A DNA stretch of 64,000 nucleotides from Planctomycetaceae bacterium (GTDB taxonomy: Bacteria > Planctomycetota > Phycisphaerae > Phycisphaerales > SM1A02). The translations under genes were made by a program, and so were the position numbers. Positions within the stretch are counted from its first letter, which is position 1. Every line of letters begins with the position of its first letter. Location: NCBI GenBank assembly GCA_027490145.1, contig JAIXYQ010000005.1, positions 1 through 64,000 of the forward strand. Direction: 5' to 3'. Below, piece after piece: positions 1-9,280 of the stretch. The notes under the pieces were generated by a model. The model worked only from the letters and a program-made list of their open reading frames with translations, did no database searches and had not been told where the DNA came from.

Positions 1-154
1 AGTCGCGAAGGCGGCACGAACAGCGTGTTCGGAGGCGGGTGCCAGCCCCGCCGAGCGACGGACGTGAGCGCGAGCGAAACCTGGTGGAGCGAGCGCGTCC
101 GCGCAGCCAGGGCCCGAGGGCGCGGGAGGACGAGCGCGGAGCGCACACTCGCGC
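1..154. repeat. Dispersed inverted repeat, copy A
   Basis: Bases 1-154 align without gaps to the reverse complement of 19516-19669, with only scattered mismatches. Copy A is cut by the window edge and may extend further left. It is non-coding in appearance although several frames stay open through it. Within it a 30-bp unit starting CCTGGTGGAGCGAGCGCG occurs at 80-109 and again, just beyond the aligned block, at 155-184. Bases 185-290 hold nothing recognisable before the trpB stop codon. The family is not one I can name. It could be a REP-like element or a structured RNA remnant. Confidence 0.8.
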
Positions 155-184
155 CCTGGTGGAGCGAGCGCGTCCGCGCAGCCA
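80..184. repeat. Direct repeat of a 30-bp unit (80-109 and 155-184)
   Basis: The same 30 bases occur twice in direct orientation with 45 bases between them, and a third time inverted at 19561-19590. All three copies are identical over the 30 bases, although the flanks of the larger repeat have diverged. This suggests the 30-mer is the conserved core of the element. Confidence 0.8.
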
Positions 185-290
185 TGGGCTCGAGGGCGTG
201 GGAGGACGGCGCGCACACATGCCGCGTCCACCTCGGCGGTCTGGGCCCTCCCGAGGGGCCGATTCGGGCCGCACGATCGACTGAAGCGCC

Positions 291-1493
291 TCAGCTCTGG
301 CTCAGGCCCAGCAGCCGCATGGCCTCGACGACATCCTTGTCGCCGCGCCCGCTCACGTTGATGACCACCACCTGGTCTGGGCGCATGGCCCGCGCCGCCG
401 TGACGGCGGCATGCACGGCGTGGCTCGTTTCCAAAGCCGGGATGATCCCCTCGAGCCTGGCCAGGAGCTGGAAGGCCTCGAGCGCCTGGGCGTCGGTGAC
501 GGCGGTGTAGCACACGCGGCCGGCGTCCTTCCAGTGTGAGTGCTCTGGGCCGACGCCTGGGTAATCGAGTCCGGCACTGCACGAGTGCACGTCGGCGGTC
601 TGGCCGTCACCATCCTGCAGGACGTACGACAGCGAACCGTGCAGCACGCCCGGCGTGCCATGGGAGAGCGGCGCGGCGTGATCGCCGGCCCCCGGTCCAC
701 GCCCGCCGGCTTCCACGCCGAGCAACCCGACGGACGCATCGCCGACGAAAGGCGCGAAGATCCCGGCCGCATTGCTGCCGCCACCCACGCAGGCGACGAC
801 CACATCAGGCAGCCTGCCGAGCGCTGCGAGCGCTTGGGCGCGGCACTCGGTGCCGATCACCGACTGGAAATCGCGCACCATGAGCGGGAAGGGATGCGGA
901 CCGACGACGCTTCCGATGATGTAGTGCGTCCGGCCGACGCTGCCCATCCAGTCACGCATCGCTTCGTTGGTCGCGTCCTTCAGGGTGCGGCTGCCACTGG
1001 TCACCTCGTTGACGCGAGCGCCCATGAGCCGCATGCGGAACACGTTCAGGGCCTGGCGCCGCACGTCCTCCGCACCCATGTAGACCTCGCAGGGCAGGCC
1101 GAAGCGCGCGCACGCAGTCGCGGTCGCCACGCCGTGCTGGCCGGCTCCGGTCTCGGCGATGATCCGGGACTTGCCCATGCGCCGCGCGAGCAGCACTTGG
1201 CCGAGCGTGTTGTTGATCTTGTGCGCGCCGGTGTGCGCCAGGTCTTCGCGCTTGAGCCAGATCTGCGCTCCACCGGCGTGCTCGGTCAGGCGCGGCGCGT
1301 GGCAGAAGGCGGTCGGGCGGCCGACGAAGTCGCGCAGCAGCCCGGCAAGTTCCGCCGTGAACGAGGGATCCTCGCGCGCGGCGAGGTAGGCGGCCTCGAG
1401 TTCATCGAGCGCGGCCACGAGCGTCTCGGGGACGTACCGGCCTCCGAAGCGCCCGAAGCGGCCGTGGACGGGATCTGGAGGGGCCGAGGTCAT
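291..1493 (-). CDS. trpB: Tryptophan synthase beta subunit
   Basis: 400 residues. It condenses indole with serine to make tryptophan, using PLP, in the cytoplasm. Visible signatures are the N-terminal [12 protein letters not shown], the PLP lysine in HTGAHKINN (Lys92), and the phosphate-binding loop [10 protein letters not shown]. Length is normal for TrpB1. The ATG at 1493 overlaps the pssA stop in an ATGA, so it is the last gene of a five-gene overlapping operon. No trpA or other trp gene is adjacent, so tryptophan genes appear dispersed. Two much longer in-frame extensions upstream are only open frame through pssA. Confidence 0.97.
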   Translation of the reverse strand: MTSAPPDPVHGRFGRFGGRYVPETLVAALDELEAAYLAAREDPSFTAELAGLLRDFVGRPTAFCHAPRLTEHAGGAQIWLKREDLAHTGAHKINNTLGQVLLARRMGKSRIIAETGAGQHGVATATACARFGLPCEVYMGAEDVRRQALNVFRMRLMGARVNEVTSGSRTLKDATNEAMRDWMGSVGRTHYIIGSVVGPHPFPLMVRDFQSVIGTECRAQALAALGRLPDVVVACVGGGSNAAGIFAPFVGDASVGLLGVEAGGRGPGAGDHAAPLSHGTPGVLHGSLSYVLQDGDGQTADVHSCSAGLDYPGVGPEHSHWKDAGRVCYTAVTDAQALEAFQLLARLEGIIPALETSHAVHAAVTAARAMRPDQVVVINVSGRGDKDVVEAMRLLGLSQS

Positions 1494-2425
1494 GTGGGAA
1501 GGGTAGGAGCCGCATCGGCCCGGCGACGCACGAGGGCACCCAGCGGACCCGACAACGCGTAGATCGTGAAGACCGCCGCCATCGTCGGGTGGAACCAGAC
1601 CACGGCGAAGGCGAGCGGCAGCACCAGGCGCACGGCGAAGGCGAAGTCCTTGCGTCCCTTCAGGTACCGGTTGACCAGGTGCGCGTAGCGCAGGCGGCTC
1701 ACCATGCCGATGCCGCAGGCGAGCGTGACCAGGGGGATCACCAGGCTGCTGGCACGCTCGAAGGAATCCGGCGCCGACTCCTGGTAGTCGATGAACAGCA
1801 TGTGCTGGTGCAGGATGATCAGGCTGGCGACGGTGCCTCCCGCGCCGGGGCTCGGCAGGCCCGCGAACCACCGGTGGTCCTCTTCCTTCGGCGAGGCACT
1901 CTCGACGTTGAAGCGAGCCAGCCGGAGCGCGGTGCAGCAGACGTAGAAGGCGGCGATGATCCAGACGAGCTTGACGTAGACGTTGTCGGCATCGGGACCG
2001 AGGATGCCCGTGTAGTTGGTCGGGCCGTAATAGTGGCTGACCAGCCGCAGCATCATGAATGCGGGTGCCACACCGAAGGTCACCACGTCGGCAAGCGAAT
2101 CGAGCTGCGCCCCGAAACTGCTGGCCGACCGGGTCAGCCGTGCCGCGAAGCCGTCGATGCCGTCGAAGAACATGCCCAGGAAGATCAGCGTGCCGGCCAC
2201 GGTGAGCGTGTTCCAGCCGAAGATGGTGGTGGGCTCGATCGGCTTGGCCACATAGTGGATCGCTGCGAAGCCGCACATCAGGTTGCCCAGCGTGAGCAGC
2301 GTCGGCAGGGCGCGCACGGCCGACGCGCGCTCCTTGTCGCGCTGGCGTCGCAAGCGCAGGCGACGCTTCGTGCGCGGGGGCGTGGCGCTTGCGCGCTCGA
2401 CATCGTTGGGGCGGGGTTCGTTCAC
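1490..2425 (-). CDS. pssA: CDP-diacylglycerol-serine O-phosphatidyltransferase
   Basis: 311 residues, integral inner-membrane enzyme making phosphatidylserine from CDP-diacylglycerol and serine, the first step toward phosphatidylethanolamine. The full CDP-alcohol phosphatidyltransferase motif DGx2ARx8Gx3Dx3D is present as [19 protein letters not shown] followed by SLAD. The N-terminus is a highly basic cytosolic stretch (RRLRLRRQR), followed by several hydrophobic segments. I chose the GTG at 2425 because it overlaps the upstream stop as GTGA, matching the coupling used throughout this operon. The open frame extends to 2638 but that part lies inside the upstream gene. Confidence 0.93.
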   Translation of the reverse strand: MNEPRPNDVERASATPPRTKRRLRLRRQRDKERASAVRALPTLLTLGNLMCGFAAIHYVAKPIEPTTIFGWNTLTVAGTLIFLGMFFDGIDGFAARLTRSASSFGAQLDSLADVVTFGVAPAFMMLRLVSHYYGPTNYTGILGPDADNVYVKLVWIIAAFYVCCTALRLARFNVESASPKEEDHRWFAGLPSPGAGGTVASLIILHQHMLFIDYQESAPDSFERASSLVIPLVTLACGIGMVSRLRYAHLVNRYLKGRKDFAFAVRLVLPLAFAVVWFHPTMAAVFTIYALSGPLGALVRRRADAAPTLPT

Positions 2426-3288
2426 GGTGCGCTCGTCGGCGACGCGCCTGATGCTACGGGAGCGGCCTCTGGGAAGAGCTGTGGCGGCAGGCTGGGCACG
2501 AGCAGCAGCAACGTGCGTCGTGGAAGGGCCTGCTGCGCGCCGTCGTCCGTGACCAGGTCGGGAGCGAACAGCACCTCGCCGATCGAAAGGGGCAGTTCGG
2601 TGGTGGGACCGCTGCCGCCCACGGCCGAGGGCGCACACGACGTGACGACATCGACGAAGCCTCGGCGCAGCGTCCAGGCGGCGCCGGCGCGCCGGAACTC
2701 GCGCACGGCGTCGTCTGCGGTCTCGATGGTCGTGCCCAGGGGCACGGTGCCACGACGCTCCGGTGCCTCCGCTGGCGTGAACTCCACGTGCACCACGGCG
2801 CCATCGTGGGTGGGGATGGCCCAGCCCCGCACGAGCAGCCGGACATCGCGGCCATCGAGCTGCGTGACGCCGCCATCCACCAGCACGCGCCGGACCGACG
2901 CGGTCTGGGCCACGCAGTCGCGCCAGCCGATGGCCTGCTCGTGCCAGGTACGCACGTCGCTGTAGGAGCCGCCGAGGATGTCGACGGCATGCTGCAGTTC
3001 ATCGATGGGGATCCGGACCACGATGAGCCCGCTCCGCGCAAGCCGCTCATGGTCGATCGGCGAGAGGTCGGGGCAGGGTTCCATCGTCGAGAGCGTCCGG
3101 TCCAGCACGAAGCCCTCTTCGGGCACGGTCCAGCGCATCGTGAGCAGGCCCGGGCGCTGGATGCCATCGAGTGGCGCGGCGATCGGCGTGGGTGCACCCG
3201 AGCCGAACTCCGGGCGGTCGGTGCTGGTGGTCGAGCCGCCCGCACAGCCGCCGAGGAGCAACGCGATGGCAGCGAGCCGACGCATCAT
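2422..3288 (-). CDS. Predicted lipoprotein of unknown function
   Basis: 288 residues. The N-terminus [15 protein letters not shown] is a compact lipoprotein signal with lipobox LGGC, so the mature protein should be membrane-anchored outside the cytoplasm. The rest is a soluble mixed-composition domain I do not recognise. It contains two similar-looking stretches around [14 protein letters not shown] and [12 protein letters not shown], which may be internal repeats. Start ATG at 3288 overlaps the LOG gene stop (ATGA) and its own stop overlaps the pssA GTG. No function is proposed beyond envelope localisation. Confidence 0.8.
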   Translation of the reverse strand: MMRRLAAIALLLGGCAGGSTTSTDRPEFGSGAPTPIAAPLDGIQRPGLLTMRWTVPEEGFVLDRTLSTMEPCPDLSPIDHERLARSGLIVVRIPIDELQHAVDILGGSYSDVRTWHEQAIGWRDCVAQTASVRRVLVDGGVTQLDGRDVRLLVRGWAIPTHDGAVVHVEFTPAEAPERRGTVPLGTTIETADDAVREFRRAGAAWTLRRGFVDVVTSCAPSAVGGSGPTTELPLSIGEVLFAPDLVTDDGAQQALPRRTLLLLVPSLPPQLFPEAAPVASGASPTSAP

Positions 3289-4337
3289 GTCGCGGGGTCC
3301 AGCGGGACGTCGTTGAGGCGGTCGATCAGCCGGCGCAGCATGCCGAAGTCCCGGCGCGTATGGTGGAAGACCAGTCGCGTGAGGTGACCATGCTCGCCGC
3401 GCTCCTCGCTCAGCGCCTCGCGCTGCTCGACGGTGCCGCTGGCGAAGAGCGGACGGAACTCGGCGGCGATCCTCTGCAGGTCGGCCGAGGGCAGGGGAGC
3501 GTTCAGGCGGATCACGAGGTTGTCGCGCACGTAGCGGCTCGAGTGGTAGCGCCGGTAGAAGCGCAGGACCTCGTCCACCGCCTCCTGCGGCGTCTGCACG
3601 ATGCGGAAGAGCGCCATGTCCTCGGGACTGATCCAGCCGTTGCGCAGCAGTTCATCGCGCACGAACTCCTGCCAGTCGTGCCAGTAGCCGCGGCTCGTGC
3701 CATCGGCATCGAGCCCCTCGACGAGCACGATGGGCATGATGTGGCTCCGTCCGGTCTGGACGAGCGTCAGCGTCTCGAAGAGCTCGTCGTGTGTCCCGAA
3801 GCCGCCGGGGAAGACGGCGACGGCGTCGGACTGCGAGAGGAACATCAGCTTGCGGGTGAAGAAGTAACGGAACTCGATCAGCTTGTCGTCACCCTGGATG
3901 ATGTCGTTGGGTCGGCTCTCGAAGGGAAGCCGGATGCCCAGGCCGAAGCTGGACTCGCGGCTTGGGCCCTCGTGCCCCGCCTTCATGATGCCGTCGCCCG
4001 CACCGGTGATGGCCATCCAGCCATGGCTGGCCATCAGTCGGCCGAAGTCACGCGCGGCCAGGTAGTCGGGGTGGTGCGACGGCGTGCGCGCGCTGCCGAA
4101 GATGCTGACCTTGCGCACGCCGCGGTACTGGTTGAAGAGCCGGTAGGTCCGGCGCATCTCGTCCAGCGCCGTGCGCACGAGCCTCAACTGTCCGAGGTCG
4201 CCGCCATCGGTGAGCAATCCGGCGACCGACTCGACGGCTTCCTGCACGGCTCGCCATCGAGGATCATCCTGGCCCGACGCATCGAGCGCCCGCTGGAGGG
4301 CTGCGTTGGGATCCGGTTGCGGTCGAGGGCGCTTCAT
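3285..4337 (-). CDS. LOG-family Rossmann-fold nucleotide-binding protein
   Basis: 350 residues. It carries the LOG/'lysine decarboxylase' family signature PGGFGTHDE (consensus PGGxGTxxE) and an upstream Rossmann segment VRKVSIFGSARTP with GAGDGIMKAGHEG. Family members hydrolyse nucleoside monophosphates or cytokinin ribotides. True decarboxylase activity is not expected. At 350 residues it is longer than the small LOG enzymes (about 190), with extra helical N- and C-terminal regions, so it is more like PpnN-type or other long LOG proteins. It is coupled by ATGA overlaps to the genes on both sides. Confidence 0.88.
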   Translation of the reverse strand: MKRPRPQPDPNAALQRALDASGQDDPRWRAVQEAVESVAGLLTDGGDLGQLRLVRTALDEMRRTYRLFNQYRGVRKVSIFGSARTPSHHPDYLAARDFGRLMASHGWMAITGAGDGIMKAGHEGPSRESSFGLGIRLPFESRPNDIIQGDDKLIEFRYFFTRKLMFLSQSDAVAVFPGGFGTHDELFETLTLVQTGRSHIMPIVLVEGLDADGTSRGYWHDWQEFVRDELLRNGWISPEDMALFRIVQTPQEAVDEVLRFYRRYHSSRYVRDNLVIRLNAPLPSADLQRIAAEFRPLFASGTVEQREALSEERGEHGHLTRLVFHHTRRDFGMLRRLIDRLNDVPLDPAT

Positions 4338-7300
4338 GGTTGGTCGGCGGCGCCCACGCTGGGTTGGTCAGGCTCGACGGCCGGCGGGGCAGGTGGCTCG
4401 ACCAGGGGTTCCAGCGAAGGCTGTGGATCCGAGAGCGTACCCGTCACGCGGATGCGGAGGAATGCATCGCCCAGGGCTCCGAGCACCTGTCCCAGCACCG
4501 GCAGGCCGCTGCGGCTGCTCAGCTGCAGGTCGAGTGCGCTGGTCGCGAGGTTGACCGTGCCTGATCCCTCGAGGGACATCGAGTCGCCGGCGACCGTGAG
4601 CCCGGTCACGGTGGCGACATCACCGTCGAGCGTGAAGTCCCCCTTGGCTCGTTCCAGTCGGTCGAAGCCCGGCAGCGACAGCTGGGCCAACTGCAGCAGC
4701 CCCAGCCCGATCGAACCGTCTCCCAGCGTGAGCCCCGACGCACTGAAGGAACCCTTTCCGGTCCTGCCGCCGGGTGTGCCGTCGAGTTCGATCCTCGCGT
4801 CGACGACGCCCGGCCTCGAGCCCGGCAGGTCGCCGCCGATCGCCCACACGCTGCCCTGGGCAAGCGTTGCGTCGAGTCGCCAGGCTCCCGACGGATCGGC
4901 CCAGCCACTGCCCGACGCACTTCCCTCGCCCACGCCGATGCCCAGTCGGCTGAGTTCGATGCGCTCGCTCCCGGCCGGTCGGACCAGCGACAGCGTGCCG
5001 TTGGTGAGCGGTCGACCGATCGCGGTGATGATCGGTGCCGAGGCATCGAGTTGGACGGAGATGCCTGCGGGCAGCGATTCCACGAGGACCGTCGCGGTCC
5101 CCGTCGCGCCCTCGATGGGCACGATGCCGGTGAACGATGCATCCTGCATGAGGGCCGTGCCCCGCACGATCAGGCTGGGCTGGAGCGGCGACGGTCTGGA
5201 GATGACCTCAAGGTCGGCCAGGCCAACCTCGCTCCAGTGCGCATCGGCCGCACGCAGCACGCTTGATGCAGCGGCGCCGAAGACCGACTCGAGGCCGGCG
5301 TACCAGGCACCCAGCTCGGCCCGGCAGCTGGCCTGCGCGATGAGGTCGGTGGAGGATGGATCGATGACGGCTTCCACACGGATCGTGCCGCCAGGGACGC
5401 GCGCCCGGTCAAGGTCGACGCTGAGGCGACCGTCGGCGTAGCGGACCCTGCTGCCGGGGTCGAACGCCACCGGCACCGAGCGATCACCGGAGCCGACCAC
5501 GCCGACATCAGGATGTGCCGAGGCCTCGATCGTGAGGTTCCCGAGCGGACCATGCACGCGGGCAGCAAGGTCACAGCGCGCCTCGAGTCCGCATTCGGCC
5601 AGCACGCCGAGCGCTTCCGGTGCCACGAGTGACAACGCTTCCCGCACGGCAGGTGCACTCGACCACAGGCCCTCGGCGGCGATCGAGGCATCGATGGTGC
5701 CGTCCTCAAACGACAGGTCGACGCACGAGGATGACCATCCTTCGTCATTGTGGCCCCGAAGCCCGGTGCAGGTCAGCACACCACCGTCCCACACGGCCAG
5801 TCCGTCCATGCGCGTGAAGGTCGTGCGCGCGCCGTCAGCCATGATGCTCGCCTGCACCGGTCGTGCCCACGCCGCGATCGTCGGGCTGGCCACCGCACCC
5901 GAGATCACGAGTCCGCCATCGATGCGGACGATCGGCTTGAGGCGGTCCCACCAGGTACGCGCGCCGTCACGGACCGTCGGGTCGAGAGCATCCAGCAGCC
6001 ACGGTTCGAGCTCCAGGCCGAAGCCCTGCGCATCGAGGTCGAGCGCACCATCGAAGCCCACGTTGCCGTGGAGCAGGCACCGGGCGTCGCCGCGACGGGC
6101 CTCGATGCCCAGGAACCTGAGGCCGTCATGGCTGCCCTCGAGCGCACCGGTCACGCGATCGAGCGAGAAGCCGCGTGGCCAGGGGATCACCTCGGCTCCG
6201 GTGCCCAGGGACGGATCGATCGTGCAGTCGTGCAGGCGGACGTTGAACCGGAAGTCCACCTCGCGCGTGGGTGCCGTGGCCGGCGTGACGCGGCCATCGA
6301 TCGAGACACGGCCGGACGCGCCGAGCTGCCCGAGCACGCGCGAGGCCACGCTGCGTTCGCTGCGGGGCCAATCGCTCGGTCGCGCGCCGTCCTCGTGCGG
6401 CAGGCATGCGAGCATCAAGGGCGTGATCGGCAGGTCGGTGCACACGATCTTCAGGTCGGGTCGAAGCGGCACGTCCTTTCCCGGAGGGATGGCGATCGAG
6501 CCGCTCACCAAGCCCCGAGCCGGGGCAGGTTGGCCGATCGAGGAGAGCTCTTCGAAGGCCAGCCCTCCGCCGAGGAACTCGACCGAGTCCTTGCCGAGCT
6601 GGACCGCGCCTTCACGCACGCGGACCGGGATCGGCAGGAAGCCGAGCACCAGATCGACCTCGTGCAGGTTCACGCGCCCGGTGATGAACTCGGGTTTCCC
6701 GGTGCCGGGCTCACGATCGATCGAGAGGTCGAACGAGACGCGACCACCGGGCACGCACCGCGGCAGTCCGGGCGGGCACGTGCCGAGGCCATCGTCGATG
6801 AGCCCGGCCTCGGCCAGCTGGGACCAGGCGCGGCGGTCCATGAGCGTCTCGAAGATGCGTCGTGGCCGCGGCAGGAACGCGGAGACGAACCGTTCGTCGA
6901 CGACGATGCCGGTCGTCGACAGCTTGAGGCTGACGCCCGGGTCGTCGATGAGCGGGAAGACGCTGCCCGAGAGCTGGATCGGTGCGCCGCCGGCGCCGGT
7001 GCCGCGCAGGTAGGTGATGTCGGCACGGTCCGCATGGACCTCGATCGACGCTTCGACGTCGGTCAACCGGTATGTGAACAGATGGAACGCACCGACGCCG
7101 TTGCGCACGGAGATGGTGGTGTCGCTCGTCACCTCGCCCGCGGGATCACGCCGCGCCACGACCGCATCGATGCCCAGGTCCACCTGTTCGAGGTTGAAGA
7201 ATCCCAGCAGCCGCGCCGCGGCCATGGGCAGCAAGAGGGACGCGGGATCACCGGGCTTGCCGTAGCTGACGGTCGCGAGTTTCGCCTCGATCGCGAACGT

Positions 7301-8419
7301 GGCCCGGTCAAGCGCATCGCTCAGTGAGCCCCCGCCCGTCGCGGCATCCTCGGGGAGCGAGAGCTCGCCGTCGAACGTCAGCGTCAGCGGGGCCGCCGAT
7401 CCGTCGGCGACGGCCAACCGCGCGCGGCCGTTGGAGACCGTGGCGGTCGTGCCGGCAAAGCGCAGTTCGGCGCGTTCGAGCGTGACCGTCGGCGTCGCGA
7501 GCGTGGGCATCGCCTTCAGTCCGGCGAATCGCGCCCATCCTTCGGGAACCCAGGCGCTGGGCAGGTCGAGCGTGAGCTGCTCGAGCACGACTTGTGCGGT
7601 GATGCCGGCGCGCGGGGCCACCTGCACGCTGGCCGAACTGATGGCGCCGCCGGGGTTCAGGTCGAGGATCGCCCGCAGTGATGCCGGCAGCAGCGCACGG
7701 AGCGTGGGCAACGCTTCGAGCTGCTGCAGGTTCGCCACCAAGGCGCGGCTGCGCTGGTTCACGCTGCCCGACAGCGCCGTCTGTGAACCTTCGACACGGA
7801 GATCGAAGCTGGTCCATCCCGGCCGTTGCGCATCGGGCCCGAGCAGGCCGGCGAAGCGCTGGGCTTGGTCGATCTCGAGCTCGCCGTGGACCACGGTCGC
7901 CCTGCGGACGTCGAGCCCGGTCACCTGGGCCTGCACCACCTCGACGGGCTGTGACTGTCCGCCACCCTGATCGACGGATGGCCTGAGCGCGGCGACGTTC
8001 AGCGCGCCTTCCTTCGATGGATCCTCGACGATCGTCAACTCCACGCCATCGGCGACCAAGGAGTTGAAGACGATCCGGCCCACGATCAGGCTCGGCACGT
8101 CGAGATCGGCCTCGAGCCGGGCGATCGAGGCGATGCGGGATCCGGGGCCGGACCAGTCGGGAGCATCGAGCGTCACGCCGTCCAGTCGCAGTGCATCCGG
8201 TGCCGTCCAGGAAAGCCGCGCGATCGCCACCGGTCCTCCAAGGGCCTTGGAGAAGGCACGCTCGAGCACGCCTCGGACCAGTGACCCTTCCCAGACCACG
8301 GCCACGGCGACGAACGCCACGAGGGCCAGCGTCGCCAGCACGGTCCGCCGCACCAGCCTGCGCCGGATGCGTCGCGCGTGGCGCAGGAAGGGGTGCTTCG
8401 GTCGCCGACGGGCGCTCAT
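4334..8419 (-). CDS. AsmA/YhdP-like large envelope protein
   Basis: 1361 residues. A very basic N-terminus (MSARRRPKHPFLRHARRIRR) is followed by one membrane segment at about 26-45. A long beta-rich region comes next, then an AsmA-like C-terminal domain with NLATSALDLQLSSRSGLPVLG and GTLSDPQPSLEP. This layout is that of inner-membrane-anchored AsmA-superfamily proteins (YhdP, TamB), which are thought to span the periplasm and move phospholipid to the outer membrane. Co-transcription with pssA fits a lipid role. ATG at 8419 is chosen because a TACACT hexamer lies six bases upstream and basic-plus-hydrophobic sequence follows. The open frame continues to 9211 but is then a shadow of the divergent reductase. 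Confidence 0.85.
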   Translation of the reverse strand: MSARRRPKHPFLRHARRIRRRLVRRTVLATLALVAFVAVAVVWEGSLVRGVLERAFSKALGGPVAIARLSWTAPDALRLDGVTLDAPDWSGPGSRIASIARLEADLDVPSLIVGRIVFNSLVADGVELTIVEDPSKEGALNVAALRPSVDQGGGQSQPVEVVQAQVTGLDVRRATVVHGELEIDQAQRFAGLLGPDAQRPGWTSFDLRVEGSQTALSGSVNQRSRALVANLQQLEALPTLRALLPASLRAILDLNPGGAISSASVQVAPRAGITAQVVLEQLTLDLPSAWVPEGWARFAGLKAMPTLATPTVTLERAELRFAGTTATVSNGRARLAVADGSAAPLTLTFDGELSLPEDAATGGGSLSDALDRATFAIEAKLATVSYGKPGDPASLLLPMAAARLLGFFNLEQVDLGIDAVVARRDPAGEVTSDTTISVRNGVGAFHLFTYRLTDVEASIEVHADRADITYLRGTGAGGAPIQLSGSVFPLIDDPGVSLKLSTTGIVVDERFVSAFLPRPRRIFETLMDRRAWSQLAEAGLIDDGLGTCPPGLPRCVPGGRVSFDLSIDREPGTGKPEFITGRVNLHEVDLVLGFLPIPVRVREGAVQLGKDSVEFLGGGLAFEELSSIGQPAPARGLVSGSIAIPPGKDVPLRPDLKIVCTDLPITPLMLACLPHEDGARPSDWPRSERSVASRVLGQLGASGRVSIDGRVTPATAPTREVDFRFNVRLHDCTIDPSLGTGAEVIPWPRGFSLDRVTGALEGSHDGLRFLGIEARRGDARCLLHGNVGFDGALDLDAQGFGLELEPWLLDALDPTVRDGARTWWDRLKPIVRIDGGLVISGAVASPTIAAWARPVQASIMADGARTTFTRMDGLAVWDGGVLTCTGLRGHNDEGWSSSCVDLSFEDGTIDASIAAEGLWSSAPAVREALSLVAPEALGVLAECGLEARCDLAARVHGPLGNLTIEASAHPDVGVVGSGDRSVPVAFDPGSRVRYADGRLSVDLDRARVPGGTIRVEAVIDPSSTDLIAQASCRAELGAWYAGLESVFGAAASSVLRAADAHWSEVGLADLEVISRPSPLQPSLIVRGTALMQDASFTGIVPIEGATGTATVLVESLPAGISVQLDASAPIITAIGRPLTNGTLSLVRPAGSERIELSRLGIGVGEGSASGSGWADPSGAWRLDATLAQGSVWAIGGDLPGSRPGVVDARIELDGTPGGRTGKGSFSASGLTLGDGSIGLGLLQLAQLSLPGFDRLERAKGDFTLDGDVATVTGLTVAGDSMSLEGSGTVNLATSALDLQLSSRSGLPVLGQVLGALGDAFLRIRVTGTLSDPQPSLEPLVEPPAPPAVEPDQPSVGAADQP

Positions 8420-8425
8420 GCACGG

Positions 8426-8431
8426 AGTGTA
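8426..8431 (-). promoter_or_regulatory. -10 hexamer TACACT, leaderless promoter of the AsmA-pssA-trpB operon
   Basis: TACACT on the minus strand ends exactly six bases before the ATG at 8419, and no Shine-Dalgarno sequence lies between. The wider context CTCCGTACACTCCG recurs upstream of the genes starting at 24292 and 44816. Confidence 0.65.
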
Positions 8432-8453
8432 CGGAGCCGTCGCGGCGCAGCCG

Positions 8454-8459
8454 TATGCT
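8454..8459 (+). promoter_or_regulatory. -10 hexamer TATGCT upstream of the FolM-like reductase
   Basis: TATGCT matches TATAAT at four of six positions. Six bases downstream is an ATG (8466) that is not the reductase start but opens an 8-codon frame ending on it. A transcript beginning there would be leaderless with respect to that mini-ORF. Confidence 0.5.
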
Positions 8460-8465
8460 TGCTGC

Positions 8466-8492
8466 ATGCATCCGCGCGAGGCCCACCCTTGA
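8466..8492 (+). CDS. Possible 8-codon leader peptide
   Basis: The frame reads Met-His-Pro-Arg-Glu-Ala-His-Pro-stop. Its ATG sits six bases after the TATGCT hexamer, and its TGA overlaps the reductase ATG as TGATG. This arrangement would allow leaderless initiation followed by termination-reinitiation on the reductase gene. It could also be chance. Too short for any homology argument. Confidence 0.3.
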   Translation: MHPREAHP

Positions 8493-9214
8493 TGCCCCGA
8501 GCCGTCGTGACCGGCGGAACGCACCGTGTGGGGCGGGCGATCGCCGGAGCCTTGGCGTCGCGCGGGATGCACGTGCTGGTCACGACCAGGGACGCCGGGC
8601 GGGCCCGGTCCTTCGGATCCATCGCCTGTGGCGGTGGATCGATCACCGCCGTGCATGCGGACATCACGACCGACCACGGCATCGCCGCCGTCTGCGAGGC
8701 GGCCGGACCCAGCGTCCGTGTGCTCGTGCACAACGCGAGCTCCTACGAGTCGACGCCGATCGGTTCGATCGAACGATCGTCGATCGAGTCCTCGCTCGCG
8801 GTGCACGCCACGGCACCGTTGCTGCTGACGCAAGCGCTCTTGGCGTCCCTGCAGCGCGCGCAGCAGGCCTGCGGCGACGCATCGGTCGTCGCCATGCTGG
8901 ACATCCACGCGATGGGACGACCGCGCCGCGGGCGTTCGGCGTACCTGATGGGCAAGGCGGCGTTGCAGGGTCTCGTACAGTCGCTGGCCATCGACCTGGC
9001 GCCGCTCGTGCGTGTGAATGGGGTTGCGCCCGGCGTCGTCGAATGGGATCAGCAGGCCGATGCGGCTGAGCGATCGCGGTACGAGGCGCGCATTCCGCTT
9101 GCGCGTGCGGGCACGCCGGACGATGCCGCAGGCGCGGTGCGCTGGCTCGCTCTCGATGCGCCCTACGTGAGCGGCACCATCGTCACGGTTGATGGCGGTC
9201 GATCGCTGCAATGA
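8492..9214 (+). CDS. FolM/pteridine-reductase-like short-chain dehydrogenase
   Basis: 240 residues, cytoplasmic NADPH-dependent reductase of the SDR fold. The cofactor motif is TGGTHRVG at 7-14, the HNAS motif follows at about 80-83, and the catalytic pair is Tyr151/Lys155 in YLMGK. The usual catalytic serine is replaced by Asp137 in the context MLDIHA, a substitution typical of pteridine reductases and FolM rather than of FabG-like enzymes, so a tetrahydropterin or dihydromonapterin substrate is the best guess. ATG at 8492 overlaps the stop of the preceding mini-ORF. The family call is firm; the substrate is an inference. Confidence 0.85.
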   Translation: MPRAVVTGGTHRVGRAIAGALASRGMHVLVTTRDAGRARSFGSIACGGGSITAVHADITTDHGIAAVCEAAGPSVRVLVHNASSYESTPIGSIERSSIESSLAVHATAPLLLTQALLASLQRAQQACGDASVVAMLDIHAMGRPRRGRSAYLMGKAALQGLVQSLAIDLAPLVRVNGVAPGVVEWDQQADAAERSRYEARIPLARAGTPDDAAGAVRWLALDAPYVSGTIVTVDGGRSLQ

Positions 9215-9280
9215 CCGCGGCGGTCGGTCTCGGGCTTGACCCTGCTTGGTCTGGGGCGATCGAGAACGGCCCGGCCGTCG

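Noticed and set aside
3171-5441. A 756-codon plus-strand open frame opposite the LOG and AsmA-like genes
   Set aside because: Antisense shadow; composition is implausible and the minus strand holds recognised motifs and overlapping start/stop couplings.
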